Part shown: positions 1 to 11,046 of the stretch, piece after piece
Layout of the letters: the number at the start of each line of letters is the position of its first letter
How positions within the stretch are numbered: position 1 is the stretch's first letter
NCBI GenBank assembly: GCA_030435675.1
Contig: CM059623.1
Coordinates: 6,474,012 to 6,538,011 of the forward strand
Direction: 5' to 3'
DNA length: 64,000 nucleotides
Source of the DNA: Steinernema hermaphroditum
Lineage: Eukaryota > Nematoda > Chromadorea > Rhabditida > Steinernematidae
Notes under the pieces: generated by a model
Told to the model about the DNA's origin: nothing
Seen by the model: the letters and a program-made list of their open reading frames with translations, nothing else
Database searches by the model: none
Translations under genes and position numbers: made by a program

Positions 1-283
1 GACTCTCTGAATCTCTATTTTGAATGTTACCTTTTTCCAAAAGAACCGATATTTCATCTAGGACTCATTGGGATACAGTATCTCGGGATGATCACCTAGA
101 AAATCGTGCATGGTCAACCGAAAATCCGGATTTCTTTCTCAGCGCCATTACATCCACTAGGGGCAGTGGACTCGACGTCATTGCTACGGTACTCTCGATT
201 CCTTCAGATGAGAGCAAGCTACCGTACTGTCCCCTCTTTGTGTGCATGTGGTAATCCCGTGCTGTCGCAGTGGGTTACGGTAC

Positions 284-3200
284 CTGGCGTTCGGTGAGCT
301 GGAGGCTCTCGGAGATCTCCTGGCGGCGTTTCCTCGTCAGGTACTTGTTGTAGTGGAACTCCTTCTCGAGCTCGAGCGTCTGGTTCCTCGAGTAGGTCTG
401 CCGGGTGCGCTTCGACTCGCCGCCCTTGCTCCCTGAAGGCGAAGAGTTTGGCGTGCGGTCGGAGGAGGGGCGGGTGTTTGTCGGGCGCCTTGTTCGCGCC
501 CATAATTCACGCGGCGACTCGCCCCGGCGGCCCTTTGATCTCGCGCCGGCGAGTCAACATCGCGACGAAGACGAATGGCAACGGCCAAACAGCCGCGCGA
601 CGCCACTTTTTGTCGCCACGATGCCTCCGAGGCTTCCAGGCAGCTGGAGGGCGCCTCGCCGGCGGAGGCGGCCATCAAGGTACAAGCGTTCGAAGGAAAT
701 TGCCGAAGGAGAGGTCCTCGATGACTCCAAAAAGAAGAAGCCATGGATCCCCGCGGAGGCACCTTCCCGCCCGACTGTATCCCTATCTTCGCCGTCCGAT
801 CTCCGCCACCCACGACGCGCGCTTTTTGTCTCCAACTTCGAATTCGCTTTGAAGTCCTCCGCCGCCGTCTCAGATCATCTTTTGACTTATGGACCTCCAA
901 GGCGCGGACCACACACGGCGTCTCTCTATCGCCCTACCGTACCCCGCGCATGCAGGAAGTGTCACTCAAACGGCGTTTTTTTCAGCGTGCGCGGGAGCGA
1001 ACGGGCGAATTGCTAATAATGCGCGAATCGCATAAATCACTCACAGGGCGAAAAAGCGAAATTTGAATATCTCGGGCTAATGGCACCGGGAGGGGAACAG
1101 GTCCCGGAGCGACAGCAGAGGGGAGAGGAGAGGGTGTATGTCTGGGAGGGGGAGACCCCTGGATGAATCACAAAAACGTTTCTCTCTCTGGGGAACTAGT
1201 TTCGTTCTTTGTTCGATCTCTTCTTCCAGAAGATTTTGATCCACTACTGTAGGCGAAGATAGCGCTCCTAAGGAGAAGAGTCGCCAAGCGAGGAAAAACG
1301 AGAAAATTGAAGAATGTCACACAGATCACCTATGGACGGGCCAGGGAGCGCCTCAGAGTTGGTGTTCCCTCCCCGAACGTCCCCCAGAGTGCCTGAAGAA
1401 GGTGTGCACCACATCTGCATCGGCGATCTCGAACTTCTTTTAATGGCCCATAAAACGACTCTTCGCGCAATCGCGCGCTCCCATAACGGGATTAGGGTTG
1501 CGCAACGCACGGGGAGACCGTAAAAGTAGTTTTCCGTTTTTGTAATCGCGAGTTCATCGCCTAACAGGCGTCGCGCAATGATCGATGTGGCGAGAAGGCC
1601 CCTAAAACTGTTCTGTTTGCGTTTCGGGGACCAATTGCCGGCGGCAAGGCCACAAAAGAGAAGATTGATTCGCCGCCGAGGTGCCTCGGCCCTCGGCTGT
1701 CCCGGCCTGGGCGCCTGCACCTTTAATAGCCGAGACGGTTAGGGGCTACAGTACCCAATCGCCGGGTGACAAACGACCAATTATGCAAATGGACAGGGGA
1801 CGAGCAGACGACGCGCAGATGGACCCGCGGGGTACGGTAGCAGCAGGGGATTAGAGGAGCTCACCGGTCATCTTCATCCACGGGAAGACGGGCTGACTGC
1901 CGGCGGCCAACTGCGCGGAACGGTCGCCGGCGGCGCTCGGAAGCGCCGAGAAGTGCGACGTCGACGGTGGCTGCAGCGCCGCGTTGTAGCCGGAGAACCT
2001 GAAAGCAGAGGTAATCAGTCGCCAATGAAACCGGAGCTTCTGAGAGGCTGAGAAGGAAGACGAATGAAGGCGATTCAGAGGAGGCAATACAGTAGCCGTG
2101 TTGGGCGAGGAGTGGAGGGGGAGACGTCGCAGAGAAGAAGTCGCCAGAATGCGTCAATGTCCGAAGTCTTTTCATGCATGGGGGAAGACCCACGCGCTAT
2201 CCTCTATGTCCAAAGACGTTGTTTGTATCATTTCCTGGATGAGATAAGACCGTTCAAAACAAGAGAAGCTGATTTTTCTTTTAAAAACAAAGACTCCGAC
2301 TCTCTGTGTTCATTCCAAGTCGATTTTTGGCCATTCCGAACCCCTTCCCTCCCCCAAAGCCCGAGCCGCGTTCCGGGGAATCTCAGCCTCGCCCGATCGA
2401 TCGCAAGGACGCGTTGTTTCAAAATACACCATCAATTCCGGGGTTCTTCAGCCCGATCTCTCGTCGAGAAGGAGCCCCCTCGGTGGAAACGGTGCCCCGC
2501 GCGTCTTCGCGTTCGCCTAAACCCGTTTCCGTCCCCTTCTTCTTGTTCGCCCGCGGCCTTCGATACGATATCGATCGTCGATTCAGTTCGAATTATTCAA
2601 ATCGTCACCTCGGCGCCGTGAGGAGGACTGGAAGGGGATAGGGGGCGACGAGGACTCGGATGCGCTCCCCAGACGACACGTCGCTTATCGATTCGGCGCG
2701 GATTCGCCCGGCAAGAATCGGCCAGAAGAGGCCGTGTGGAACCGGTTACGGCGATTCTTTGTCACTTCGCCGACATGTTTTCGGCCGAGGCACGTGTTAC
2801 CGTGACAAACAATCCTCACACAGCCGTACCGTATCCGGGGGCACTGGGGCGCTGCTTCGGGAACAGAACAGTGGGGGCGACGGCCTTCTACGCGGAGAGA
2901 ACTACGAAGAACGAGGGTATTGATCGGAAGGATCGTTTGGCGAATGGGAACCTAGAAGCGGGAGGAAAGAAGTCGCCTTTAGAGGATGCACGAGAAGGTT
3001 ACTGGAGGAAGCAGAGGCACACTTAACAGAGAAGTCCAATCAGAGATAATATTAGATGTTTCAGACGAAGGTCGCGGAAAAGGCTCCCTTCGAGTCGTTC
3101 GTCAGCTGCCAGGAGAGGTCTCCCCGGAATTCGCCTCTTCCCCGACCCCTCCTAACCAGCCGAGCAGAGGAGATGGCCTCGATCGGAGTCATAAAATCGG

Positions 3201-3495
3201 GTCCTTCGCGGCTCGATCCGCCCCGGAGCACTTACGTGGAGTCGTTGGCCCAATGGCCGAGCATGTTCTTCATGTTGCTCACGTAGCTGTGGGGGTAGAG
3301 GAGCGGCGTCTGGTCGTAAACGTTCGTCGAGGCGCTCTTCGGCGGCATCGAGACGGCAGCGGCGGCCGCCGCAGCGGCAGCCGTCCAGTAGGGGTGCGCG
3401 GCGGCTGCTCCGGCGTCGCCGGAATCGTGGGCGCTCCAGCCGGCTCCGCCACCGGACGAACCGGTCGAGGTCTGGTGGTGCTGATGGTACATCAT
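284..3495 (-). CDS. mab-5: MAB-5-like Hox protein (3' end beyond left edge)
   Basis: Homeodomain transcription factor that patterns the posterior body and acts in the nucleus. Three exons join in frame: 3236-3495, 1865-1998 and 284-432, giving 181 residues. The N-terminus has an alanine run; the hexapeptide-type motif FPWM lies at about residues 125-128, just before the homeodomain. Homeodomain positions 1-44 (residues 138-181) contain [19 protein letters not shown] and the mab-5-like segment [15 protein letters not shown]. The third exon stops exactly after TERQ, the 44/45 intron site used in many homeobox genes, with donor GTACCG at 283. The recognition-helix exon (IWFQNRRMK) is not in bases 1-283, so it lies off the window. 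The start is the first ATG (3495) after an in-frame stop. Introns are about 1.43 and 1.24 kb. The assignment to mab-5 rests on remembered homeodomain signatures; a related Antp-class gene is possible but less likely. Confidence 0.88.
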
Positions 3496-6400
3496 CGAGG
3501 GCAATTAATTCGGCCGTTAACGATGCCGTTAGCGGCGAGGAGGCCTCGGGGCGGAGGAGCGAGAGTCGGAGTGCGGGTGGGCGGGCCGGGCCTCGGGGGA
3601 GGTCGCGGCGGGACCCGGCCAGGGCGGCACGCCCCCAGGGCGGCATGGGATCGTAGGCGCGTCGCCCCGCCCGCCACACGCAGCGGCGGCGCAGATAAAA
3701 GGCGCGCGGAGCCAATCGTCGTGCGCTCTTTCAACTCGCCGCCGCGCAGCCCTAAACGCGCCTCGTAAATCGTCGCCGCGAGTTTTGTCGCTTCTGGGCG
3801 AGAAACAGCCGAACCCGTCTTCCCTTCTTCGCCCTTCCGGCGCAGTCTCGTGCCCCAAACGGGTTCCGTCGCCGCCAAAAAACGGTCGCCGAACGTCACA
3901 AAACGTCGCCTCCTCGGCTCTTCGACCGTTCCGGAAGGGGTACAGTAGCCGACGATCGGGCTCTCTCGAAGACACACCAACGAAGAGGCGGATTCTAACG
4001 CCCTAGGAGGGCACCTTTTTCCCGCAGGGATGCGCATGCATAGGAGAGAAGTTCTCTCCATCGAATTTATCGGAGTCCCGAAACAAATGTGTTTTCCTCG
4101 ACGATCTGATGGGCGAAAGGGATCCGCCGCTGTGGTTTCGACCGGAACGGAAAACAAAAACACCCGAAGGGAGGGTCCGAAGGCGCCACGTCAGATCCGT
4201 CAGATCTCGGCTGCTTCGACTCGATGCTTTTGTTGGACACGAGTTCTTGGTCCATTTTCGGTACAGAGGTTCGGCACCAGATCAAATTCTTCTTCGGCCT
4301 CCCCTCCCGCTTCCGTTCGCACCCCCGTGGTTATGTGTGCGATAATGACGGGTTTCGGGACCATCGACGCCACCGAAACGAACTCGTAAATGTGAAGTCG
4401 AATGTGTTTGTGGGTGATTTATGGGATATCTTCCGAAGAGAGCCAATTGGAATTTAATGAAATTGTTGACGTTGCGAGCGGTTCTCGGCTTCCGCGACGA
4501 CGAGGCTAGTGGTTAGACTTGCACGGGATACACAATATGCCTCACCATGTGAAGCACGACCGATATACCTTCAGGCCGTTTCAGACAACAATCCACCTTG
4601 TAGACTGTCTCAAGCATCACTTTCTCTTTTCAAACGCTCATGTAGGGTCGTGAGAGGAATGTGCGGGAAGAAGCGCACGTCTAAACTTGAGAAGAAGCGA
4701 ATAAACAGCCTTGCAAACAGAGTGCGCTTCAACGTGTGCCGAGAATCTCAGTCCAAGAAACTACATATCGAAATCTGGCGTTCTTCCGACGTCCACTATC
4801 ATTCTTGTGAGCCGTTCTGCTCTGCCTTCCACAAAATCTCTCAGATTCGACCATCGCCGCCTCCTTCTCCTTATCTGATCACAGATTCAGCACCACAGAA
4901 CGACTTGCCGACCAGTCGCCACCTCTGCTCTCAAAGAACACAAAGCCTGTACTCGCTCCGTCACCCACAAAGCTTAGGTCCGGGGTACGGTAGCCGTCGT
5001 CCCAACAGAGTCCGTCGCTGTCACCGCGTTTTGCTTTCCCACATTGGCGCGATTTATGTCCCATTATCCGACACTAAGCCTCCGCTCCGGTACGGGTCCA
5101 GGGCGCCCGAGTTGTCCGCTGTCAAAACATCGTGAGAGTCTCGGGCGTTATTTACGAGCAGTCGTAAGACGGCGTCGGGCCGGCTCCGGCCTTCCGAGGA
5201 TTATCCTCGTGCGCGAAATTCGAATTCGCGGCCTCTTTTAAGTGCCCAAACACTCGATTATTGTTTTCTCACAGCTGTTGCGCGCGGCCCACTTCAAAGG
5301 CCGCGTCGCCATTTTTCACGTCGAATCCCTTTTAGGGAGTGCCGGAAGGCCGGGAAACATTCCTCGCGGATTCAAATATCTGACGATGAAAAATGGACGG
5401 AGGGACGAGAGAGGGGAGGCTGCAGGCATCTTCGGGCAAAAAGGTGCTGCTAATTGGACCGGAGGGCGAGAGGGGTGCAGGAGTAGACTCTTGAGACGAC
5501 TGTCAGCACTCGGGCCCTCCTAGCATCGAGTCAGTAGTCTGCGTATCAGAGATTTTTCTGTTTCCGCCGTAGAACTCAGCTGAGCGACGAAAACGAGAAA
5601 ACATTTCAGAAATCAAGGGGCAGTCTTGAATCCGACAGCTGTCGACGGTGCCCTCAGACCACATGACGACCTGGTCTCGAGGTGGCGACCGTCGGCGCCC
5701 GAAGGAGTCCTGGAAAAGCACTTTCGTCCCCTGACTAATCCGGGAAGATGAAGTGAGAAGGAATCTGGTGAAAGTACACTTCTTTGTTCGGAAACACATT
5801 TTGGAATCAAATCACCATTGAAGCCAGAAGCTCCTCTCAACCCTTCGCCGACGTGACTTTCACGAAATCACTTCGAGACCGTGAAAAACGAAGTGATCGT
5901 CTTTTTTGCAATCATAATCGCTGTCCTTCATCGCTCTCAGAATCGATTACACTTCGAGCTCAAAGAGTCGGCGACGAAAAAAGCCACCGAAGTGCAATCT
6001 CTGACGCGTGTCCGAACGGATGAACACTTGGCCCTAGACGGGACTACCAGATAGTCTTTGTGGTCTGCACTGTAGACGTTTATCGTCTAAAAGGGGTCTT
6101 CTTGGCTATGCAGCGTCAAAGAAGTAGATGATCGCGGAACTGCAGATCTCGCGGCCCTTCCCCCGCTTCTCGGAGACCACGTGATTTCCACAGAAGAACT
6201 CATCTGTTCGCAAAAATGAAATGATCGATCGCCGTTTTGCAATAATCGTTTTCTTTTATCGCGCCGAGATTGATGACACTGCAATGCTCGCGAATTTGCA
6301 GAAAAACAGCCCTAACCGACAGTGCCTCCACCGCATTCACTACCCGGAGGCGTCGAGTTGCAACACCGTCCTCCTCCGCAGCTTCCCCAATTCGCCGCCA

Positions 6401-9233
6401 CGCAAATTGTCGCCTAGCGCCACTTGACCGGCGCAAAATTCGATCGGAGGGCAAAGTACAGTACCCGTGGGCGTCTTCTTCAGTCGGATTCCTCTACACG
6501 TGACCGAGATGGACCGATAAGGCCAAGGCGAAGACCGCTGACTACCGTAATCCCCGTCATCGAGTTACTTCCGTCTCCTGTCTCCGGAGGCATCGTCTAG
6601 ACAGCCGGCTCGGCTCACGGAAGGACCACCCACGACGGCGTCGACTCGGGGCAGTCGCGCCCGAGGCGATAAATCTCCGCTCGTCGTCTTTCATCTCGCC
6701 GCCTACCGTACCCCTGTCCGCGTAAAAAACGGCTCCCGTCCAATTAATAGCGAAGTAATCGCCGAGGGGAACGCTGCGTGTGGTCCTCGCGAAGATGTCA
6801 TCGAATTCGTCGAGAATCGCCATTTGCCGTGAATTATTTCGATTCGGAAGCCATAAATCGTGGATCACGCGGCCCTTTCAGGCCCAGGCGTGCGCGTTGA
6901 CACGGACGTACAGCTGCAGGTCTGAATTTATAGAAACGGTCGAAAATTGGCGACGGAAGAGGGGTCCCGCAACGACCGGCTTCTGGAGGGAGCGGGCGGA
7001 ATCTGCGGCGGATTCCGCTTTCCTGTGTGATTTATTCGCGGCGATCTGCGGCCCTTTCACTAAATCACTTTTATTACCGAAGCCGGAGCCGCGCGCACAC
7101 TTTACAGCGTCTTCTGAGGCGATGCGATCGCGCGTCGGAAAGAAGAAGGTGCGAACGAGGTGGGGGACGCCGGAAGGGACGACCGAGGGATCGGCGCCTC
7201 CTAGGCCCGGCTACTGTATCCGCTGTGCGGGCCGTGTGGCGCCTTCTGGAGTGCTCGAAGGTCGTCGAGGGGAAACTTGTGCGCGCTTCTCCACTATCGT
7301 CTATCGTAATCTCGGAGATCGCGACCGGCGGCCACATCGATCGGAGTGCGCCGAAGGGCGCAGAAGTGACGGGAAACAATTTTATGGCCTAATTTATCGG
7401 CCATTAAAACAAAGACGGACAGCGCCTAACCCCCATAAATTGAGCTCCGAGGGCGCCTTCGGTGTCACCGGAGGAGAACGCCTCGCTTCGGGCGTGGGAA
7501 CGCCTCGCAGCGAATAAATCTGCGCGTGAATTACGGGTGTGCGACTCGGGCTGACTCAGCCCGGTCGGGTCGACGACCCGCGGCTTCTCCTGGCGCCGGA
7601 CTACGATAGCGCCGGCTTCGAGGGAGTCAGTTGCCCGAGGCGCTCTCCGTTCGCCCGGCTTCCCATAAATCAGCGATTACCATAAAAACGGCAAAATAGC
7701 GATTACAACGGAGCCGATGCCCTCGAGGGAGAAAAATTGAATTGCAGCAGTGGAGGAAGGCGCCCGATGATAAACGACACCTCTCGCAGAGATAATGAAA
7801 AACACAAAAAGTCCCTTTGAGACCGCCGCCCGCCGCATACGGTACTCTGCACTTTGCAAAAATACAAGGAGAAGAGTTCTGTAGGTGAGTTCCGTGGAAC
7901 TGTGGGTTGTTTGTGTAGAGCTGAGGAGTTCTCTCGCCAACTCTGAACGCCGAAGACCGACAGAGAGCACCAAGTAGCGCTAGAAGGAGCCACCTGTGAG
8001 TCGATTTCAGAAGCACCTCATTCAGGAAGTGGCAGATCTTGGATTCGCTTGAACTTGAACTCCCCCAGAGACCACGACGCCTGCTTTAAAACGGCGCCAA
8101 AACGGAAATCGGCCACATGAACAGAAAGAGAAACGGCGGTGAACCACAAGAGAGTTTTCCCCTCATCGATCTCTTCTCGTCACTCAATATGAAAGCTTTC
8201 ACAGATTTATTCGGTGTGTGTAGCTACAGGACACTTGAGACATTCCACACAGCTAAAAATCTGAGTTTCTGCAGATTCACGTGCTCACAAATCGTCGCCC
8301 GAAGGACCTTCTTGTTCATCTGGTTCTCGTTCGTTCGACGACTGCAGCGGATCGATGTCGGTGATGAAATTTGGTAGTAAGAGGACAAAACAGGAGAAGC
8401 AGGTGCTTTGACGTTGTAAGCACCTTCGTGGATGGATGCCTGAGGGCAAGGAGGTATCGGGGAACTGGCAAGAACGCTGTAAGGGATAACGACGAGTGAC
8501 CTAAGCAGGCAAAAGTTAATCAAACTGTCGTAGCCTTTTATACAACCATAGTACTTAATGGAAACGGTGTTGTCATTGTTCAAGGCTTTCTTAGATTTGT
8601 TTGTCGTGAAGAAGTGGCTGGGACAGATGGCAGTCAGAAAGAGAGACAGTGCAGCGCCTGATGGAAGGTCACTCATGGAAAGGGCTCCTGAGCCGAGAGG
8701 TCAAACAGGTTGTTTCCGAGGAAAATCTGTGAGCAGGTCTGTCCTTTGAACTGAAACGAATCATCTGTAATCGGCGAAAAGTAAGGGAAGGGCGAAAGGT
8801 GCCTACCTCTTCCATTTCGGCACGAATTATGGAAGCGCGGGAAGCGCGCCTTTGAGTACATCCAGTCGCATACCATCGCTCTTCGTCTCCTGTGGTAAAT
8901 CCATTTATTTTTGACACCTCTATTTGGTCAACTGTTTGGAAGACAGATTTCCGCGCTTCTGAGGAACATGTACCTTTGACGTGAAGCGTGCTCTCAACGC
9001 GCTCACCCTGTAGACATGTCGGCCGTTTGCAGACAGATTCGGAAGTCATTCTTCGTAGTTATGTGTCTATGTGTCTTTCGCGCTGACTGATTCTGTTTCG
9101 ACCCTTTGGCGCCCCTTCGGGCACCAACTTCCTTGTATAGGGTTGTTCTGTTCTCTTTTACGGGAAGCGCCATTTTCACTTTCGCCGTGTTTCGAGGACG
9201 CAGCACTTAGCCCTTTTGTGATTCTGGTCTTTT
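3496..9233. other. Gene-poor spacer, putative upstream regulatory DNA of mab-5
   Basis: No gene recognised in 5.7 kb. It is 5' of the leftward mab-5-like gene, so it should include its promoter. The DNA is GC-rich and holds several TACNGTA motifs and repeated AT-rich homeodomain-core words such as CCATAAA and TTTATGG (near 6848, 7381, 7434, 7663 and 7680). Short open frames here have no recognisable domain. Confidence 0.5.
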
Positions 9234-9234
9234 C

Positions 9235-9236
9235 AG
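9235..9236 (+). promoter_or_regulatory. Putative spliced-leader trans-splice acceptor of the ascc-1-like gene
   Basis: A consensus nematode acceptor (ggtcttttcag) ends five bases before the ATG at 9242. No upstream coding exon or donor is apparent, so trans-splicing is the likely use; a non-coding first exon cannot be excluded. Confidence 0.55.
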
Positions 9237-9241
9237 GAAAC

Positions 9242-11046
9242 ATGTCGTCCCAGACATTTAAGATTTTGAAGCGTCCAAAAGGAAACAATGAAGGTCGTGA
9301 AAGTGCACCAAACTTGCTAGGACCTGGCCGCGAGACCATTGAGGTAAGATTTTATGTCCTTTTTTGTGGTATGTTATCTTTCAGTTTACTTATTAGGAGA
9401 AAGAAAGGAGATACGTGGAAAGGAGACAGGCGTTGTTTGACTCTTTTCCCGTTGAAGAAGATGGTGATGCCAACCTACCTGGCACTTCAGCAGTTGTGAA
9501 GCCTGCAAACTATCTCGATGATGTTCCAATGAAGGGTTCTGTCCCTACCCAACCGATTGGCCGGGTAGAGACAGAACCCATCATGCGGACAGAACACTTC
9601 CTGCGGGCAGAACCCATCATGCGAACAGAACCCTTCCTGCGGACAGAACCCTTCCTGCGGACAGAAACCTTCCTGCGGACAGAACCCTTCATTCGTGGGG
9701 AACCCTCCATGCGACTAGAACCTTTCATGCTGGCAGCACCCTTCATGCGGACAGAACCCATCATGCAGGCAGAGCCCATCCTGCGGATAGAACCCTTCAC
9801 GAGGGCAGAACCCATCATGCGGACAGAATCCTTCATGCGAGCAGAACCCTTCATGCGAGCAGAACCTTTCATGCTGGCAGCACCCTTCATGCGGACAGAA
9901 CCCATCACTGGAACATCATCGAAGAGGTGGTTCAAAATGTGAGTCCCCTCTTGTGGGAGCGCCTAATCCAGATTCAGGATCCACGTCCCCAGCGCCTTCT
10001 ATGGCGCCATCATCGGCCCCGGAGGCTCGACGTTGAAGGCCATCCAGAACGAGTTAGACGTCAAGGTCACCGTTCCGCGCCGCGGCACCGAAGGACCCAT
10101 CGGTTTGTCTACCTGGACACGACGACTGACAGCGTCTCCTTTAGAACTGGTCTCCTTCAGCGATCCTTCTGGAGTCCAGAGGGCTCTGGAGCGCATAGAG
10201 CTGATCGTCCTGGAGAGCAGAGCGAAGAAGCCGTACTCTCACTTCGTCGCTGTGCCCGCCAACCAAGAGCACATCATGCTGAAGTACGTGGAACTGCGCG
10301 ACAGAATCCTCGGATCCGCCGACTTCCCCGTGAGTGCGGCTTCTGGAGTCCCTGTCATAGGATGCTCTTCAGGAAGACGCCCGTATCCCCGAGCTGTGGT
10401 ACAACCCTAACAAGCTGCATCTGACGATCTCCATGCTGTGTCTTCTGGACAAACATGAGGAGAAGGAGGCCGCCGCGGCGCTCTCCGAGGCTGTTGAGAG
10501 GGCACGCGACTGCCTTCCCCGCGGAAAGCCTTTGAAGGTGCTCCTCCGGGGTCTGGACATCATGGGCGACGACCCCGGCCATACAGCCGTCCTCTATGCG
10601 AAGGCCCGCTGTGACAAGTAGGTCCACCTCCCCGCGACAACGCCACGAGAAGATTTCAGGCTGCAAGCGTTTGCCAATGGCGTGGCGGCGGCACTCCTGA
10701 AGACGGGCTTCGCGCCGCAGAAGAGGGAATGGGACAATCAGGCCACCGTGAAGCTCCACATGACCATTGCCAACGCTAGAAAGGTAAGTAGGCGGTGACC
10801 CGCCGACTCAAAAGCCACTTCTACAGAGCGATGAAGCGAAGAAAAGAATCTACGGATTTGACGTCACAGAGATCCTCAAGCAGTTCGGAACCTATGAGTT
10901 CGGTCACCTCTCGGTGAGCAAGGTAAGTCGTCGTCTGGACCCCGGATATGCACGATAAGTCCATTCAGGTGGTCATCAACGTGTTGGGACGAAGGAAGAC
11001 GGACGAGTACATGTCCATCTGCGAGAAGGTCGTCCGGCTTAGCTAA
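9242..11046 (+). CDS. ascc-1: ASCC1-like protein: SUZ-like segment, hexapeptide repeats, KH domain, 2H phosphoesterase-like domain
   Basis: Eight exons (9242-9343, 9397-9938, 9978-10102, 10145-10329, 10373-10617, 10660-10783, 10827-10922, 10969-11046) give 498 residues. Residues about 1-52 look like a SUZ RNA-binding segment (FKILKRPK, then EEKERRYVERRQALFD). Next come 19 hexapeptide repeats. A KH domain follows from about residue 214, with the GPGG loop (AIIGPGGSTLKAI). The C-terminal domain has the two HhT motifs of the AKAP7/ASCC1 2H fold (HLTI and HMTI), both intact. ASCC1 in other animals is a subunit of the ASC-1 complex linked to alkylation repair and ribosome rescue. The SUZ-like part and the repeat block are not in the human protein as I know it. 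The exon 2/3 junction reads smoothly into the KH domain, so this looks like one gene and not two. Confidence 0.85.
9568..9909 (+). repeat. Coding minisatellite: 19 units of 18 bp encoding RTEPFM-type hexapeptides
   Basis: Nineteen contiguous 18-bp units encode variants of (R/A)(T/A)EP(F/I)(M/L), with no frame break. The block lies in exon 2 of the ascc-1-like gene between the SUZ-like and KH parts. Because the unit is a multiple of three, the antisense strand is also open across it, which is a by-product of the repeat. Confidence 0.93.

Noticed and set aside
7627..8676. Minus-strand frames with signal-peptide-like starts (RWLLLALLGALC near 8000; SGAALSLFLTAICPS near 8650)
   Set aside because: I could not join them into a spliced model with good donors and acceptors, and no domain is visible.
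9004..9020. Word caccctgtaga, like the start of the mir-10 family, within a Hox cluster
   Set aside because: The first base differs from the usual start and the flanks do not form a hairpin; no complementary arm lies within 80 bp either side.
9510..9935. Long open frame antisense to the ascc-1-like repeats
   Set aside because: It is open only because the 18-bp unit repeats in frame; it has no conserved start, domain or splice context.
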